DNA of 64,000 nt, taken from Kordia aestuariivivens (GTDB lineage: Bacteria > Bacteroidota > Bacteroidia > Flavobacteriales > Flavobacteriaceae). Shown one piece after another: positions 23,008-33,379 of this stretch. The stretch's first letter is position 1. Each line of letters opens with the position of its first letter. Under the pieces are notes generated by a model that worked only from the letters and a program-made list of their open reading frames with translations, ran no database searches and had not been told where the DNA came from. The stretch covers positions 62,001 through 126,000 of the forward strand of contig NZ_JACGWS010000013.1 in the NCBI RefSeq assembly GCF_014397005.1, given 5' to 3'. The translations under genes were made by a program, and so were the position numbers.

Positions 23008-23193
23008 TTAACGTCTATTAATATTACACCAACATTCTGTGTGGTTTAATGTATCGGTTGGACATACAGCAATCATTGTTTGTGGATCCCATGGAATTCC
23101 TGATGGTTGTGCAGGACTAGAACTTAATCCTCCTACTAAATTTGAAATTGACTTTTTGTTAAGCGCTAAGCTTTTAAAATTTTTGGTTTTCAT
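23008..23193 (-). CDS. Class I lanthipeptide-like precursor peptide (3 Cys)
   Basis: A 61-aa peptide. Leader MKTKNFKSLALNKKSISNL has the same LNKKSISNL motif as 22658-22840, then VGG. The core is SSSPAQPSGIPWDPQTMIAV and then CPTDTLNHTECWCNINRR, with Cys44, 54 and 56 and many Ser/Thr. Cores of the three peptides differ fully while leaders are conserved, the usual sign of a shared processing enzyme. No such enzyme is visible here, so it must act from elsewhere or the genes are orphans. Confidence 0.8.
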   Translation of the reverse strand: MKTKNFKSLALNKKSISNLVGGLSSSPAQPSGIPWDPQTMIAVCPTDTLNHTECWCNINRR

Positions 23194-23307
23194 AATATAT
23201 ATTTTTTAAGATTATATATACTAGGGTTAGATTTTAAAATTCATTACCCAACAAAAAAATTACAACTTTATTATAGCTAACTACAAGTCAACAAGTTAAA
23301 TTTAAAA

Positions 23308-24261
23308 TTATTGAAATTTCATAAAAGAAAACTGCTGTTGAAGCTTTTCAACTTTAGCTTGAAGTTTGGCTAAAAATTGTTGATGCGCTTCCGAATTTGG
23401 ATTGAATGGCTTGTGCGCCAATCCTTTTTGAATGGTTGCTACTTCTTCTAAGGTTTGTTCACTTTCGTGAGAAATCCACGCGAGTTGAAACTTTTCCCAG
23501 ATATATTTAATTGCCGTTGTATTTGGATGAATCATGTCTTCGGCATAAAAACGATAGTCACGCAATTCGTCCATCATAAGTTCATACGAAGGAAAATAAT
23601 GCACTTGATGTCGCGCAGATATAGTTTGATGAATTCCGGCTAACAAATGTGCTTTGCTTTGCTGATTTTCCACAAATCCATCTTTTAAATGTCGCACAGG
23701 CGAAACGGTATACAGCATCGTAATTTTTGGGTTGATGCTTTTGAGTAACGCAATACAGTTTTCAACACTTGCAATTACTTCATCAACGGAAAGTAATTCT
23801 TTTAAGAACTTTTTTTGCGGCACTTTATGACAATTGGCAACTGTTGTATCTGTTTCAATATGTCGATAGGTCCACGCTGTTCCTAACGTGATGATAATAT
23901 GAGAAGCTTCAAGCAGTGCTGTATGCGTTTGTTGTATTGCCAAATTCAAATTTGATAACAATACAGTTTTATCTGTGTGGCTCAACTCAGAATGTGCTTC
24001 AAAACAATGCCAACGTTCGTTTAAATAGAAAAGATCGGCTTCCGTAAATTCATCTTGATTGATGGCTCTCAGAATTAAATTTTCAATCGCTTTCGGATGA
24101 AATAGAATTCCCAACGGGTTTTGAAATGTGTCAAATTTATAATACGCCAACTTTTCGCTTATATTTTCAGAAAAACAAGAACCCAATAAACATACTTTAG
24201 AACTGTATGTTATTGGGTTATACGTTTCTTTTACGAACGGAATGTTGGTTTGCAATATCAT
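23308..24261 (-). CDS. GSCFA domain-containing protein
   Basis: A 317-aa protein with the name-giving motif KVCLLGSCFSENI near residue 30 (GSCF plus the SGNH-type Ser) and the later block HIIITLGTAWTYRH, both typical of the GSCFA family of SGNH/GDSL-like hydrolases. The catalytic DxxH appears as AEDMIHPNTTAIKYIW. The natural ester substrate is unknown. It is 5 bp downstream of a small exported protein gene on the same strand. Confidence 0.88.
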   Translation of the reverse strand: MILQTNIPFVKETYNPITYSSKVCLLGSCFSENISEKLAYYKFDTFQNPLGILFHPKAIENLILRAINQDEFTEADLFYLNERWHCFEAHSELSHTDKTVLLSNLNLAIQQTHTALLEASHIIITLGTAWTYRHIETDTTVANCHKVPQKKFLKELLSVDEVIASVENCIALLKSINPKITMLYTVSPVRHLKDGFVENQQSKAHLLAGIHQTISARHQVHYFPSYELMMDELRDYRFYAEDMIHPNTTAIKYIWEKFQLAWISHESEQTLEEVATIQKGLAHKPFNPNSEAHQQFLAKLQAKVEKLQQQFSFMKFQ

Positions 24262-24266
24262 AAAAA

Positions 24267-24665
24267 TTATTGCTTAGCTTTTTTTTCTGCGGCTCTTTTA
24301 GCGGTGTGATACATAAGGTTCAATCGGTTTTTCATTCCTTGTGTAAACCCGACTAATTCTTTGCTATCATAGGTTATTCCTTTGATACGTTCTAATTTCA
24401 AAATAGCATCACTTGTAGCTCTATCTAGCTTTCCTGGCTCACTAATATCACTTGGCTTTAATAACTCAAGATACGTTAATTTTGTTTGAAAATCCATCAC
24501 AACAGCTGGTTTTGGTGCTTCTAAAACTAACCATTCTCCTTTTTGATTTGGCATTACACACCAAACATATACACCTTTTTCAGAATCATCTTTTGCTTCT
24601 TTTTCTTGTGCAAACATTGGTACTGCAAGAAACAGTGCCAACACTATCATATATACTTTTTTCAT
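24267..24665 (-). CDS. Exported protein of unknown function
   Basis: A 132-aa protein with a clear signal peptide (MKKVYMIVLALFLAVPMFAQ, cleavage after AQ). The mature part is charged, with one short beta-like section (GVYVWCVMPNQKGEWLVLEA) and a helical, basic end (MKNRLNLMYHTAKRAAEKKA). It lies between alaS and the GSCFA gene on the same strand. No family recognised. Confidence 0.65.
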   Translation of the reverse strand: MKKVYMIVLALFLAVPMFAQEKEAKDDSEKGVYVWCVMPNQKGEWLVLEAPKPAVVMDFQTKLTYLELLKPSDISEPGKLDRATSDAILKLERIKGITYDSKELVGFTQGMKNRLNLMYHTAKRAAEKKAKQ

Positions 24666-24696
24666 CTGTTTGTTTTTATTAATATTACTACTAAGT

Positions 24697-27309
24697 TTAT
24701 TTTACATATTCTATAACACGTTCAAGTGCTTTTGGAATTCCACCAGGATTTTTTCCTCCTGCGGTTGCAAAAAATGCTTGTCCGCCGCCGCCGCCGTGAA
24801 TTAGCTTACCCAATTCTCTTACTACTTTTCCTGCGTCATAACCACGTTCTGCGGCTAATTCTTTGGAAATATAGCACGTTAACATTACTTTGCTTTCATT
24901 CGCGGTAGCAAAGAACAAAAATAAATTATTCATTTCTCCACCAAGTTCAAACGCTAAGTTTTTTATTCCGTTTTGGTCTAAATCTATTTTAGTTGCCAAA
25001 AACTGTACGCCATTCACTTCTTGCAATTGCCCTTTGAGTTCTCCTTTTAGATTTTTTGCTTTATCCTTTAACAAGTTTTCAATTTGCTTACGCAGCTGAG
25101 CGTTTTCGTCTTTCAAGTCCGAAACTGCTTTTACCGCATCTTTCGGATTGTTCAATACATCTTTTATTTCGTAATATGCTCTGTTGTTTGTAGCGTAAAA
25201 TTCTCTTGTTGCATCAAAAGTAATTGCTTCTATTCTTCGAATTCCAGCTGCAACCGCACCTTCCGATTTTATTTTAAAATGCCAGATGTCACCTGTGTTT
25301 TGTACATGTGTTCCGCCACATAATTCAATGGATTGCCCAAAACGAATCGATCTTACTGTATCGCCGTATTTCTCGCCAAATAGTGCCATTGCTCCATCTG
25401 CCATTGCATCTGCTACTGGTCTGTTTCGTTTTTCTTCTAGCGGAAGCTTCCCTTCTATTCTAGCATTTACAAAATCTTCAATATCGCGTAACTCTTCTAC
25501 CGTTAGTTTTGAAAAGTGAGAAAAGTCGAAACGCAAATATTTTGAATGCACCGCCGAACCTTTTTGCTCTACATGCGTTCCTAAAATTTCGCGCAATGCT
25601 TGATGCAATAAGTGTGTTGCGGTATGATTTGCCGCTGTACGTTGCCGTTGTTTTTCATCTACGACCGCTTTAAAAGCAGCATTTACATTTTTTGGTAGTG
25701 TTTTCGTAATGTGAATAATCAGGTTGTTTTCCTTTTTAGTATCAATCACATATACAATATCACCATCTTGTGTTTGTAAATATCCTTTATCACCAACTTG
25801 TCCACCGCCTTCTGGATAGAATGGCGTTAGATTGAATACTAATTGATATTGAACACCATCTTTTTTGGTTTCTATTTTACGATAGCGCGTTAATTTCACA
25901 TCAACTTCTAAGGTATCATATCCTACAAATTCTTCGTCTTCATCTTCTAAAACAGTCACCCAATCGTCTGCAACAATTGCAGTTGCTTCACGACCTTTTC
26001 CTTTTTGTTTTTCTAGTAATTTTTCAAATTCTTCTTTGTTGTATGATAAATCGCGTTCACGCAAAATCAATTCCGTTAAATCTTCTGGGAAACCATACGT
26101 ATCTTTTAGTTCGAAAACTTTTTTACCCGATATTTCGTTTCCACTTGTGTTTTTAATCACACGATCCAACAATACCAATCCTTGATCTAACGTACGTAAG
26201 AATGAATTTTCTTCTTCTTTAATTACGTTTTGAATGAGTTGTTTTTGCTCTTTCATTTCTGGAAAAGCGATCCCCATTTTTTTATCTAGTACATCTACCA
26301 AACGGTAAATGAATGGTTCTTTTTTGTTTAAGAACGTAAATCCGTACCGAATAGCTCTTCGTAAGATTCTACGAATTACATATCCTGCGGCATTGTTGCT
26401 TGGCAATTGTCCGTCTGCAATTGAGAAAGATACCGCACGCACATGATCTGCAATGACACGAATAGCAATATCAACTTTCTCATCTTTTCCGTATTCAACA
26501 TTTGTAATTGCTTCAATTTCTCTAATGATCGGTGTAAAAACATCCGTATCATAGTTCGATTTTACATCTTGCAACACCATACACAGGCGCTCAAATCCCA
26601 TTCCTGTATCTACATGTTGTGCAGATAATTTTTCTAGTGATTTGTCTGCTTTTCGATTGTATTGCATAAATACCAAGTTCCAGATTTCCACTACGTGTGG
26701 ATGATCCATATTGACTAACTCAGCACCTGGCGTTTTTGCTTTTTCTTCGTCCGAACGAATGTCTACATGAATTTCAGAACAAGGTCCGCAAGGTCCTTGA
26801 CTTCCCATTTCCCAGAAATTATCGTCTTTATTTCCCATCAAGATGCGATCTTCTGGAATAATTTCTTTCCATAAATCGTACGCTTCTTGATCAAGTTTCA
26901 AACCATCCTCATCACTTCCTTCAAAAACCGTTACATACAAGATATCTTTATCAACTCCGTAAACTTCCGTCAATAATTCCCATGCCCAAGCAATGGCTTC
27001 TTTTTTAAAGTAATCACCAAAACTCCAGTTTCCAAGCATTTCAAACATGGTGTGATGATAGGTATCATATCCAACTTCTTCCAAGTCATTATGTTTCCCA
27101 CTCACACGCAAACATTTTTGCGTATCGGCGATACGATTGCTTTTTGGCGTTCCATTCCCTAAGAAATATTCCTTAAATGGCGCCATTCCAGAATTGATAA
27201 ACATCAATGTTGGATCATTTTTCATGACCATTGGCGCAGAAGGCACAATTTGATGTGTTTTAGATTCAAAAAAGTCTAAAAACTTAGCTCTAATATCCTG
27301 AGATTTCAT
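24697..27309 (-). CDS. alaS: Alanine--tRNA ligase
   Basis: An 870-aa class II synthetase of normal length. The N-terminal catalytic domain starts with [20 protein letters not shown] and has [20 protein letters not shown]. The editing domain carries the zinc motif [13 protein letters not shown] plus [12 protein letters not shown]. The C-terminal C-Ala domain ends [20 protein letters not shown]. It charges tRNA-Ala and deacylates mischarged Ser/Gly-tRNA. The divergent gene to its right is an M23 peptidase. No regulatory leader was noticed. Confidence 0.98.
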   Translation of the reverse strand: MKSQDIRAKFLDFFESKTHQIVPSAPMVMKNDPTLMFINSGMAPFKEYFLGNGTPKSNRIADTQKCLRVSGKHNDLEEVGYDTYHHTMFEMLGNWSFGDYFKKEAIAWAWELLTEVYGVDKDILYVTVFEGSDEDGLKLDQEAYDLWKEIIPEDRILMGNKDDNFWEMGSQGPCGPCSEIHVDIRSDEEKAKTPGAELVNMDHPHVVEIWNLVFMQYNRKADKSLEKLSAQHVDTGMGFERLCMVLQDVKSNYDTDVFTPIIREIEAITNVEYGKDEKVDIAIRVIADHVRAVSFSIADGQLPSNNAAGYVIRRILRRAIRYGFTFLNKKEPFIYRLVDVLDKKMGIAFPEMKEQKQLIQNVIKEEENSFLRTLDQGLVLLDRVIKNTSGNEISGKKVFELKDTYGFPEDLTELILRERDLSYNKEEFEKLLEKQKGKGREATAIVADDWVTVLEDEDEEFVGYDTLEVDVKLTRYRKIETKKDGVQYQLVFNLTPFYPEGGGQVGDKGYLQTQDGDIVYVIDTKKENNLIIHITKTLPKNVNAAFKAVVDEKQRQRTAANHTATHLLHQALREILGTHVEQKGSAVHSKYLRFDFSHFSKLTVEELRDIEDFVNARIEGKLPLEEKRNRPVADAMADGAMALFGEKYGDTVRSIRFGQSIELCGGTHVQNTGDIWHFKIKSEGAVAAGIRRIEAITFDATREFYATNNRAYYEIKDVLNNPKDAVKAVSDLKDENAQLRKQIENLLKDKAKNLKGELKGQLQEVNGVQFLATKIDLDQNGIKNLAFELGGEMNNLFLFFATANESKVMLTCYISKELAAERGYDAGKVVRELGKLIHGGGGGQAFFATAGGKNPGGIPKALERVIEYVK

Positions 27310-27484
27310 GTCTTGTTCTTTTATATTGTACAGGTAAGATAATTCTTGGACAATTCTTAAATTTATCTTAACCTACTTTAAAATTCCTAAAAACTGTAAA
27401 ACAATAGCTATATTTGTTCGTTTCACAGGTTTCTCATTAAATTATTTCATTGAGAATCTGTGCAAAAATAGAATTTTTTAAGGA

Positions 27485-28459
27485 ATGAGTAAGGTAAAAT
27501 ATTATTACGATTCAGAAACATTGTCATATCGAAAGATTGAAGGCAAGCGTGGACGCAAAATTGGCTATATATTTTTATACGTTGCTTCGGTTGTTTTGTG
27601 TTCAATTTTACTGGTAACAATCTTCTTTTACACAGCACTAGAAACGCCTAATGAAAAGGTATTGAAGCGCGAATTGACCAATATGCAGTTTCGGTATGAT
27701 TTGCTAAATAAAAAAATTACGCAAGCCCAAACTGTACTAGAAAACGTTGAAGAAAGAGATAATAATATTTATCGTTTGTATTTTGAAGCGAATCCAATTC
27801 CTGAAGAACAACGAAAAGCAGGTTTTGGTGGTGTGAATAGATATGAAGAGATGTACAATTATGAAAATGCAGATTTGATCATTTCGACCACAAAACGCTT
27901 GGAAGAGTTACAAAAACGATTGGTTGTACAATCGAAATCACTAGACGAAATAGCAATATTAGCAGAAGATAAAGAAGAATTTTTAGCTTCTATTCCAGCA
28001 ATTCAGCCTGTAAATAATGAAAATTTAACACGCATGGCTTCTGGTTACGGAATGCGAAATGATCCATTTAATAAAACCCGAAAGATGCACTGGGGAATGG
28101 ATTTCACTGCACCAAAAGGAACGCCTGTATACGCCGCTGGTGATGGAAAAGTAGTGCGTGCAGACAATTCTGCTGCTGGTTTTGGAAAACACATTCGTAT
28201 TGATCACGGATATGGATATGTGTCGTTGTATGCACATTTGAGCAAATACAATGTACGCAAAGGTAAAAAGGTGAAACGTGGTGATTTGATAGGTTTTGTG
28301 GGAAGTACAGGCCGATCGCAAGCACCGCATTTACATTATGAAATTCGCAAGAATGGCGACAAAATAAATCCGATTAACTTCTATTATGGGAATTTATCGC
28401 CTAAAGAGTTTGAAGAATTACTTAAAAACGCTGCTAAACAAAATCAATCGCTCGACTAA
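27485..28459 (+). CDS. M23 (LytM-type) peptidoglycan endopeptidase
   Basis: A 324-aa protein. One transmembrane helix (about residues 27-49) is followed by a coiled-coil region (about 60-190) and a C-terminal LytM domain (about 195-305). Zn ligands are in KMHWGMDFTAPKGTPVYA (H, D) and APHLHYEIRKNGDKINP (HxH). Full catalytic residues suggest an active cell-wall hydrolase anchored in the inner membrane. Its stop overlaps the start of the MerR gene by one base (TAATG), so the two are translationally coupled. Confidence 0.93.
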   Translation: MSKVKYYYDSETLSYRKIEGKRGRKIGYIFLYVASVVLCSILLVTIFFYTALETPNEKVLKRELTNMQFRYDLLNKKITQAQTVLENVEERDNNIYRLYFEANPIPEEQRKAGFGGVNRYEEMYNYENADLIISTTKRLEELQKRLVVQSKSLDEIAILAEDKEEFLASIPAIQPVNNENLTRMASGYGMRNDPFNKTRKMHWGMDFTAPKGTPVYAAGDGKVVRADNSAAGFGKHIRIDHGYGYVSLYAHLSKYNVRKGKKVKRGDLIGFVGSTGRSQAPHLHYEIRKNGDKINPINFYYGNLSPKEFEELLKNAAKQNQSLD

Positions 28460-28788
28460 TGCACATTAATTTACCTGATAAATTATACTACAGCATCGGC
28501 GAAGTTGCCAAGGCTTTTGACGTAAATGCTTCTTTGATTCGCTTTTGGGAGAAGGAATTTGATGAAATTCAACCCAAAAAAAACGCGAAAGGAAATCGTA
28601 AGTTTACTCCTGAAGATATTAAACATATAGAACTCATCTATCATTTGGTAAAAGAGCGTGGCTTTACACTTGAAGGCGCAAAAGTTCATTTAAAAGAGGA
28701 AAAGAAGAAAATACTTTCCAATTTTGAGATTATTCGTAAATTACAACATATTCGAGCTGAACTTGTAAAGATTAAGGATAACATGTAA
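28459..28788 (+). CDS. MerR family transcriptional regulator
   Basis: A 109-aa protein with the MerR winged helix (YYSIGEVAKAFDVNASLIRF, then WEKEFDEIQPKKNAKGNRKF) and a short helical tail with no cysteine-containing effector domain. Coupled to the upstream M23 peptidase gene and followed by lemA. This small MerR type next to an M23 gene is frequent in Flavobacteriaceae. Target genes are unknown. Confidence 0.9.
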   Translation: MHINLPDKLYYSIGEVAKAFDVNASLIRFWEKEFDEIQPKKNAKGNRKFTPEDIKHIELIYHLVKERGFTLEGAKVHLKEEKKKILSNFEIIRKLQHIRAELVKIKDNM

Positions 28789-28837
28789 CGCTTTTATATT
28801 ATCAATAACTAATAACAATAAATAACATTTTAGAATT

Positions 28838-29428
28838 ATGAAAAAATGGTTAATCCCTTTAGTGATTGTAGCCCTTCTTGCTTTTGGTATTTTTAAATGG
28901 GGAGTTGGAGTTAACAATGAAATTATTGAACAAGAAGGCCTAGCGAAAGCACAATGGGCAAATGTTGAAAGTTCTTATCAACGAAGAGCGGATCTTATTC
29001 CAAATTTGGTTGCAACTGTAAAAGGATACGCAGCACACGAAAAAGAAACATTGGAAGGTGTAATTAAAGCACGTTCTGAAGCTACAAAAACAACTATTGA
29101 TGTTGGTAACTTAACACCAGAAAAAATGGCAGCTTTTCAACAAGCACAACAAGGACTTAGTGGAGCTTTATCAAGATTATTAGTAACCGTAGAACGCTAT
29201 CCTGAGTTAAAAGCAGATCAAAGTTTCTTAGAATTACAAAGTCAATTAGAAGGTACAGAAAACCGGATCAATGTAGAGCGCAATCGCTTTAATACTATAG
29301 CTGGTGCATATAATATATTTATTGCTAAGTTCCCAACAAATATAGTTGCCAACTACATAGGTAAAGAAGGAATGTCATTGTTTAAATCTGCTGCTGGAAG
29401 TGAAAATGCTCCTAAAGTAGAATTTTAA
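28838..29428 (+). CDS. lemA: LemA family protein
   Basis: A 196-aa protein with an N-terminal membrane anchor (WLIPLVIVALLAFGIFKWGV) and the LemA core: AQWANVESSYQRRADLIPNL, VKGYAAHEKETLEGVIKARS and RNRFNTIAGAYNIFIAKFPT. The outward-facing domain is a helical bundle of unknown molecular role. Two TPM-domain genes follow, the usual LemA-TPM arrangement. Confidence 0.95.
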   Translation: MKKWLIPLVIVALLAFGIFKWGVGVNNEIIEQEGLAKAQWANVESSYQRRADLIPNLVATVKGYAAHEKETLEGVIKARSEATKTTIDVGNLTPEKMAAFQQAQQGLSGALSRLLVTVERYPELKADQSFLELQSQLEGTENRINVERNRFNTIAGAYNIFIAKFPTNIVANYIGKEGMSLFKSAAGSENAPKVEF

Positions 29429-29437
29429 TTTTCTCAT

Positions 29438-29878
29438 ATGTCTGAAGTAGAAGATTTCCTAACGGCTCATCAAGAACAAGAAATCATAACTGCCATTAGA
29501 ACGGCAGAACGAAATACTTCTGGTGAAATACGAGTTCATCTAGAAACACATACCGATATTGATGCGTTTGAGCGTACATTGGAAGTATTTCATTTACTTA
29601 AAATGGACAATACTAAACTTCGTAATAGTGTTTTAATTTATGTTGCCGTTCATGATAAAACATTTGTAATTTATGGTGATGAAGGCATTCATAATGTGGT
29701 TCCAACTAACTTTTGGGATAGTACACGCGATGTGATGCGCAATCATTTTCAACAAGGAAATTTTACACAAGGAATGATTGAAGGTATATTGCAAGCCGGA
29801 TTGGAATTGCAAAAACATTTCCCTTGGGATGTTGATACGCATGAAGACGAACTACCAAACGAAATTTCAAAAGGCTAA
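29438..29878 (+). CDS. TPM domain protein, soluble form
   Basis: A 146-aa protein without a signal peptide, made of one TPM (TLP18.3/Psb32/MOLO-1) fold: AIRTAERNTSGEIRVHLETH, then VLIYVAVHDKTFVIYGDEGI. It follows lemA after 9 bp and overlaps the next TPM gene by one base (TAATG). TPM proteins may act on phosphate esters or as membrane-complex chaperones; function is not settled. Confidence 0.88.
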   Translation: MSEVEDFLTAHQEQEIITAIRTAERNTSGEIRVHLETHTDIDAFERTLEVFHLLKMDNTKLRNSVLIYVAVHDKTFVIYGDEGIHNVVPTNFWDSTRDVMRNHFQQGNFTQGMIEGILQAGLELQKHFPWDVDTHEDELPNEISKG

Positions 29879-30696
29879 TGCTGAACACCTCAACAATATA
29901 TTTTAAAACGTTTATTTGCATCGTTGGATTGTTTTTTCTGAACGTTTCATACGCTCAGTTTAAAATTCCGCCAAAACCTACAAAAGCAACTCCTGATGCA
30001 GTATACGATTATATCAACTTACTTTCTATTGGTGAAAAAAATGCCCTAGAAAATAAACTTATCAAATATTCTGATACGACTTCTACGCAGATTGTTGTTG
30101 CCATCATTAAATCGACAAAAGGAGAAAATATTGATTATTTAGCTTCAAATTGGGGGCATGAATGGCAAGTTGGTCAAGAAAATCATGATAATGGAATTTT
30201 TATATTATTAGCCAGAGACGATCGTAAAATTAGCATTCAAAACGGATATGGCGTTGAACATTTAGTGACCGATGCACTTTCCAAACGTATTATTGAAACA
30301 CGTATAATTCCACATTTTAAAAGAGGAAATTATTATGACGGATTAAACGCTGGTGTAGAAGCTATTTTTCAAGTGATGAATGGTGAATACACAGGATCTC
30401 GAAGTCGCTCAGGAACTGATGAAGGCATTCCTTCTGCTGTTGTCATTTTCTTAGTAATCTTCTTTTTTGTGTTACTTTCTATTTTATCAAATAACAAACG
30501 TAACGGCGGTAATAATCGCGGTGGCAGACACGGCACAGGAGGCGGTTTACTAGATATTATTATTTTGAGTAGTTTGGGTAAAGGCGGATTTGGCGGTGGA
30601 AGCAGCGGTGGATTTGGCAGCGGAAGTAGCGGCGGATTTGGTGGTGGCTTCGGCGGCGGCGGATTCGGTGGCGGTGGCGCGAGTGGAAGTTGGTGA
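29878..30696 (+). CDS. TPM domain protein, exported, with Gly-rich tail
   Basis: A 272-aa protein: signal peptide (IVGLFFLNVSYAQ), TPM domain (about 35-170; GIFILLARDDRKISIQNGYG), one transmembrane helix (AVVIFLVIFFFVLLSILS) and a long Gly/Ser-rich tail, as in the YgcG family. It completes a lemA-TPM-TPM operon with 1-base overlaps. The stop codon abuts a TCGA-type palindromic repeat (30694-30712). Confidence 0.9.
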   Translation: MLNTSTIYFKTFICIVGLFFLNVSYAQFKIPPKPTKATPDAVYDYINLLSIGEKNALENKLIKYSDTTSTQIVVAIIKSTKGENIDYLASNWGHEWQVGQENHDNGIFILLARDDRKISIQNGYGVEHLVTDALSKRIIETRIIPHFKRGNYYDGLNAGVEAIFQVMNGEYTGSRSRSGTDEGIPSAVVIFLVIFFFVLLSILSNNKRNGGNNRGGRHGTGGGLLDIIILSSLGKGGFGGGSSGGFGSGSSGGFGGGFGGGGFGGGGASGSW

Positions 30697-30825
30697 TTTC
30701 GACTACGCTCAATCTCCTTTGAAATTGTTTTTTAGACTTGTTGGATTGTTTGGACTTCTTGGAGTTTTAGATTATAGCACACTGAACGAAGCCGAAGTGT
30801 AGACTTAAACAATCTCAATACTAAA
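30697..30825. repeat. Repeat-rich gap between convergent genes
   Basis: It contains TTTCGACTACGCTCAA (TCGA-type palindrome), a degenerate series of TTGGA/TTAGA words (about 30730-30775, e.g. TTAGACTTGTTGGATTGTTT) and an ACACTGAACGAAGCCGAAGTGT palindrome (about 30779-30800). The degenerate words resemble the reverse complement of 53565-53650. No gene or clear terminator was seen. Confidence 0.6.
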
Positions 30826-33249
30826 CTATCTCTTTAATGTAAAATGTCCCGTAAAGGTTCGTCCGTCTTCTAGCGCAACGGAAAACCAATAATCACTTGA
30901 CGGCATTTTTGCGCCTTTATTTGTTCCATTCCAAGCGTCTTCAGCGTTGATTAAGATTCTGAGTAATTTTCCATAACGATCGTATATAAACACTTGTGTT
31001 CCAGCTTGAAATTCCGCAGAAATTCCTTTAAGTTGCCAAGTATCGTTTGCACCATCATTGTTTGGTGTGAAGAATTTTGGATAGCCAATGACAGCAATAT
31101 CTTCATTTACAATTCCACAATTATTTTTGATGTCTTTGATATATACCGTGTGAAATCCTGCTGCTACGTTTTGAAAAATGTTTGATTCTTGGTAAATTCC
31201 ATTTGGATTGTCTAATGCAAATACATACTCACCTTCCCCAGAAACGATCACTGTTACCACATTAACATCTGAAATATCATCAATTAAAATATTCCCAATA
31301 GTTGCAATGTTTGACGGTTGCACAGCAATTGTTTTTATTTTTGAACAAGCTCCAATTTCAGTTACTTCAACCGTATAATTCCCTAATTGATTTACTTGAA
31401 TTTCAGGCGTGGTTTCTCCTGTTGACCAAGCAAACGTATAATCACTAAAGTTATTCGTAATTCCGCTTTCAAGTGTGATGAGTTGCGGTGAAAAGTTTAC
31501 ACAATAATATACTAATTCTTCCGAAGGAATATCGGGCAAACCGATTACATTAAGCATCACCTCTCCAATTCCAAAACAATCTCCATTCTGCTCAACCCGC
31601 GCATATATTGTCTGTGAATATGCTATTGTATTCGTATATTGATTTGCTAATGGATTTATTAAAAGTAACGCATTTTCCAGCGTTTCGTAATAGGCAACCG
31701 TAACACCTGACGGCAATCCGTTTGTAATTTGCAAGTCTGCTAATGACAAATCAAATTGTGTGATTCCAACTTCTTCAATTGCATCGCAAGCAGTTAAAAC
31801 AGGATTACTTACTGCGTTAGAACTTACTTCCAAACGTACTTCTGCCGTGTTTACACAACCCGAAACTAAGTCAGTAACTTCCGCATATACTGTTTGCGGA
31901 TTTGACGTATTTGTATACGCACTTGTCGTGATTTCTTGCGTCAAGCCACTATCAATATAATACCGAACTTGTCGATCGGCTAAAATTCCTGCGGCAACTT
32001 CTTCATTGTTTTCAAATAGATTAAACACAGTAATTCCACTTGTAGCACCACATTGCACAATGTTTATATCTTGCGTTGCTGGAAGCCCAAAAACGGAAGC
32101 AGTAATTGCACTTCTTGCGCCACCAGTACATCCTGAAAATGCTGGCAATACCCAAAATGTGGTGGTTTGGGTTACAGTTATTGTGTAACTTGTTCCTGAG
32201 TGAATTGGCGTTGTGGACGTTTCTGTTTCAAACCATAAAACACTATCCGTATTGGTATCTACACTTAGCGTGATTTCACTCGGATCGCAATTTCCATCTT
32301 CGTTTAGTGTAAATTTTGGTGTTTCAATTTGTGTACTTGCCGATAGATTTATGGTTGGTTCGCCTGGCATTCCACCATATTCAATGATATATCCTTGTGG
32401 ATGATACGGATTGTTTGGATCTGTTGATCCTACATTTGGCAAATCGTTCCAAGAACCTAATAATCCAATACTTGGATCAGTGATGTGCGCATAATGTTCT
32501 TCTCCAAAATTATTGGGTTCGCCAGAATTCCAAAAAGAATATTCTCCATTTTGTGGTGTTCCATTGACTTCTCCAATCCAGAAAACAGTTCCTGCTTCTG
32601 GTCCAGTAACCCATTGCCACGTTCCTTCTTGATCTACATCTGTAGCACCAATCCAACCTGTTCCAGAGCTTTGCGAGCCTGCCAGCTCTGCTTCTTCTAC
32701 GGTGGTTAGTGTAGCTAAATACCCTTGTAAACCGAAATACGTTTGCGTTGCTGCCAAATCGCGTGCTTGCGTCCATGTAATTCCTGCGTTTTGCACATAG
32801 AAATAGTAATGACCTGTAGATGGCAAATAGTTGGCATCACCTAAGTTGATAGAGAAGAATTTATCTTCGGTAAAATTGGTTTGTGTGGTTTCAAATACAA
32901 TGTCTTGAATTGCTGCTTCATATTCGGCAAATGTTGCAGGACCAACTAACGCCATTCGTCCCAAAGCTGGTGTCCAAAATCCATTAATATTTGGATGCGT
33001 TCCTGTTAAGGTTAATTGATCTTGTCCATTGGAATATCCTTCTGAAATTTGAACATATACAACTGGCAATGTTGTATCCGTAGGATCAGGATCAGTGATT
33101 GATACAGAAGTCACAATATTCATCGGCATATCTCCGCAATACTGCTGATTTCCTGTTGCTGTAATGGTTGGCGGCGTGTTTTGCGCATGCGCGATTGCGG
33201 AAGCTAGAAGCAAAAAAGAGAGTTGTATCAACCGAGAAAAACTGCGCAT
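30826..33249 (-). CDS. T9SS type B sorting-domain protein with C-type lectin domain
   Basis: An 807-aa exported protein. After the signal peptide (LIQLSFLLLASAIAHAQ) come a cadherin-like start, then a C-type lectin-like domain (about 145-290) with GTGWIGATDVDQEGTWQWVT and the WNSGEPNN calcium/sugar motif. Several Ig-like repeats follow with paired cysteines. The C-terminus (from about 720: YPKFFTPNNDGANDTWQLKG, then VFIYDRYGKLLRIL) is the gliding-motility-associated type B sorting signal used by the type IX secretion system. It is probably a cell-surface adhesin or glycan binder; the ligand is unknown. Confidence 0.9.
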   Translation of the reverse strand: MRSFSRLIQLSFLLLASAIAHAQNTPPTITATGNQQYCGDMPMNIVTSVSITDPDPTDTTLPVVYVQISEGYSNGQDQLTLTGTHPNINGFWTPALGRMALVGPATFAEYEAAIQDIVFETTQTNFTEDKFFSINLGDANYLPSTGHYYFYVQNAGITWTQARDLAATQTYFGLQGYLATLTTVEEAELAGSQSSGTGWIGATDVDQEGTWQWVTGPEAGTVFWIGEVNGTPQNGEYSFWNSGEPNNFGEEHYAHITDPSIGLLGSWNDLPNVGSTDPNNPYHPQGYIIEYGGMPGEPTINLSASTQIETPKFTLNEDGNCDPSEITLSVDTNTDSVLWFETETSTTPIHSGTSYTITVTQTTTFWVLPAFSGCTGGARSAITASVFGLPATQDINIVQCGATSGITVFNLFENNEEVAAGILADRQVRYYIDSGLTQEITTSAYTNTSNPQTVYAEVTDLVSGCVNTAEVRLEVSSNAVSNPVLTACDAIEEVGITQFDLSLADLQITNGLPSGVTVAYYETLENALLLINPLANQYTNTIAYSQTIYARVEQNGDCFGIGEVMLNVIGLPDIPSEELVYYCVNFSPQLITLESGITNNFSDYTFAWSTGETTPEIQVNQLGNYTVEVTEIGACSKIKTIAVQPSNIATIGNILIDDISDVNVVTVIVSGEGEYVFALDNPNGIYQESNIFQNVAAGFHTVYIKDIKNNCGIVNEDIAVIGYPKFFTPNNDGANDTWQLKGISAEFQAGTQVFIYDRYGKLLRILINAEDAWNGTNKGAKMPSSDYWFSVALEDGRTFTGHFTLKR

Positions 33250-33319
33250 ATCGTTATGAGTCTGACTTTAAAAATAAGCCTTTTTCTTTTCAATTTCCAA
33301 TGCGAATCAGTTTTTTAAC

Positions 33320-33337
33320 AACTACAACGTTGTAGTT
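33320..33337. promoter_or_regulatory. Perfect 18-bp palindrome upstream of the T9SS protein gene
   Basis: AACTACAACGTTGTAGTT is a perfect 18-bp inverted repeat, 71 bp upstream of the T9SS gene and 43 bp past the broken hydrolase gene. It could be an operator or a terminator without a T-run; the sequence does not decide. Confidence 0.4.
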
Positions 33338-33379
33338 ATTGCGATTTGATTTTTACAACTCTTTAGCGCTATTGTATTA

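Noticed and set aside
30590-30802. Ala/Val-rich frame at the end of the TPM gene
   Set aside because: It is a frame shift of the Gly-rich tail of the TPM protein.
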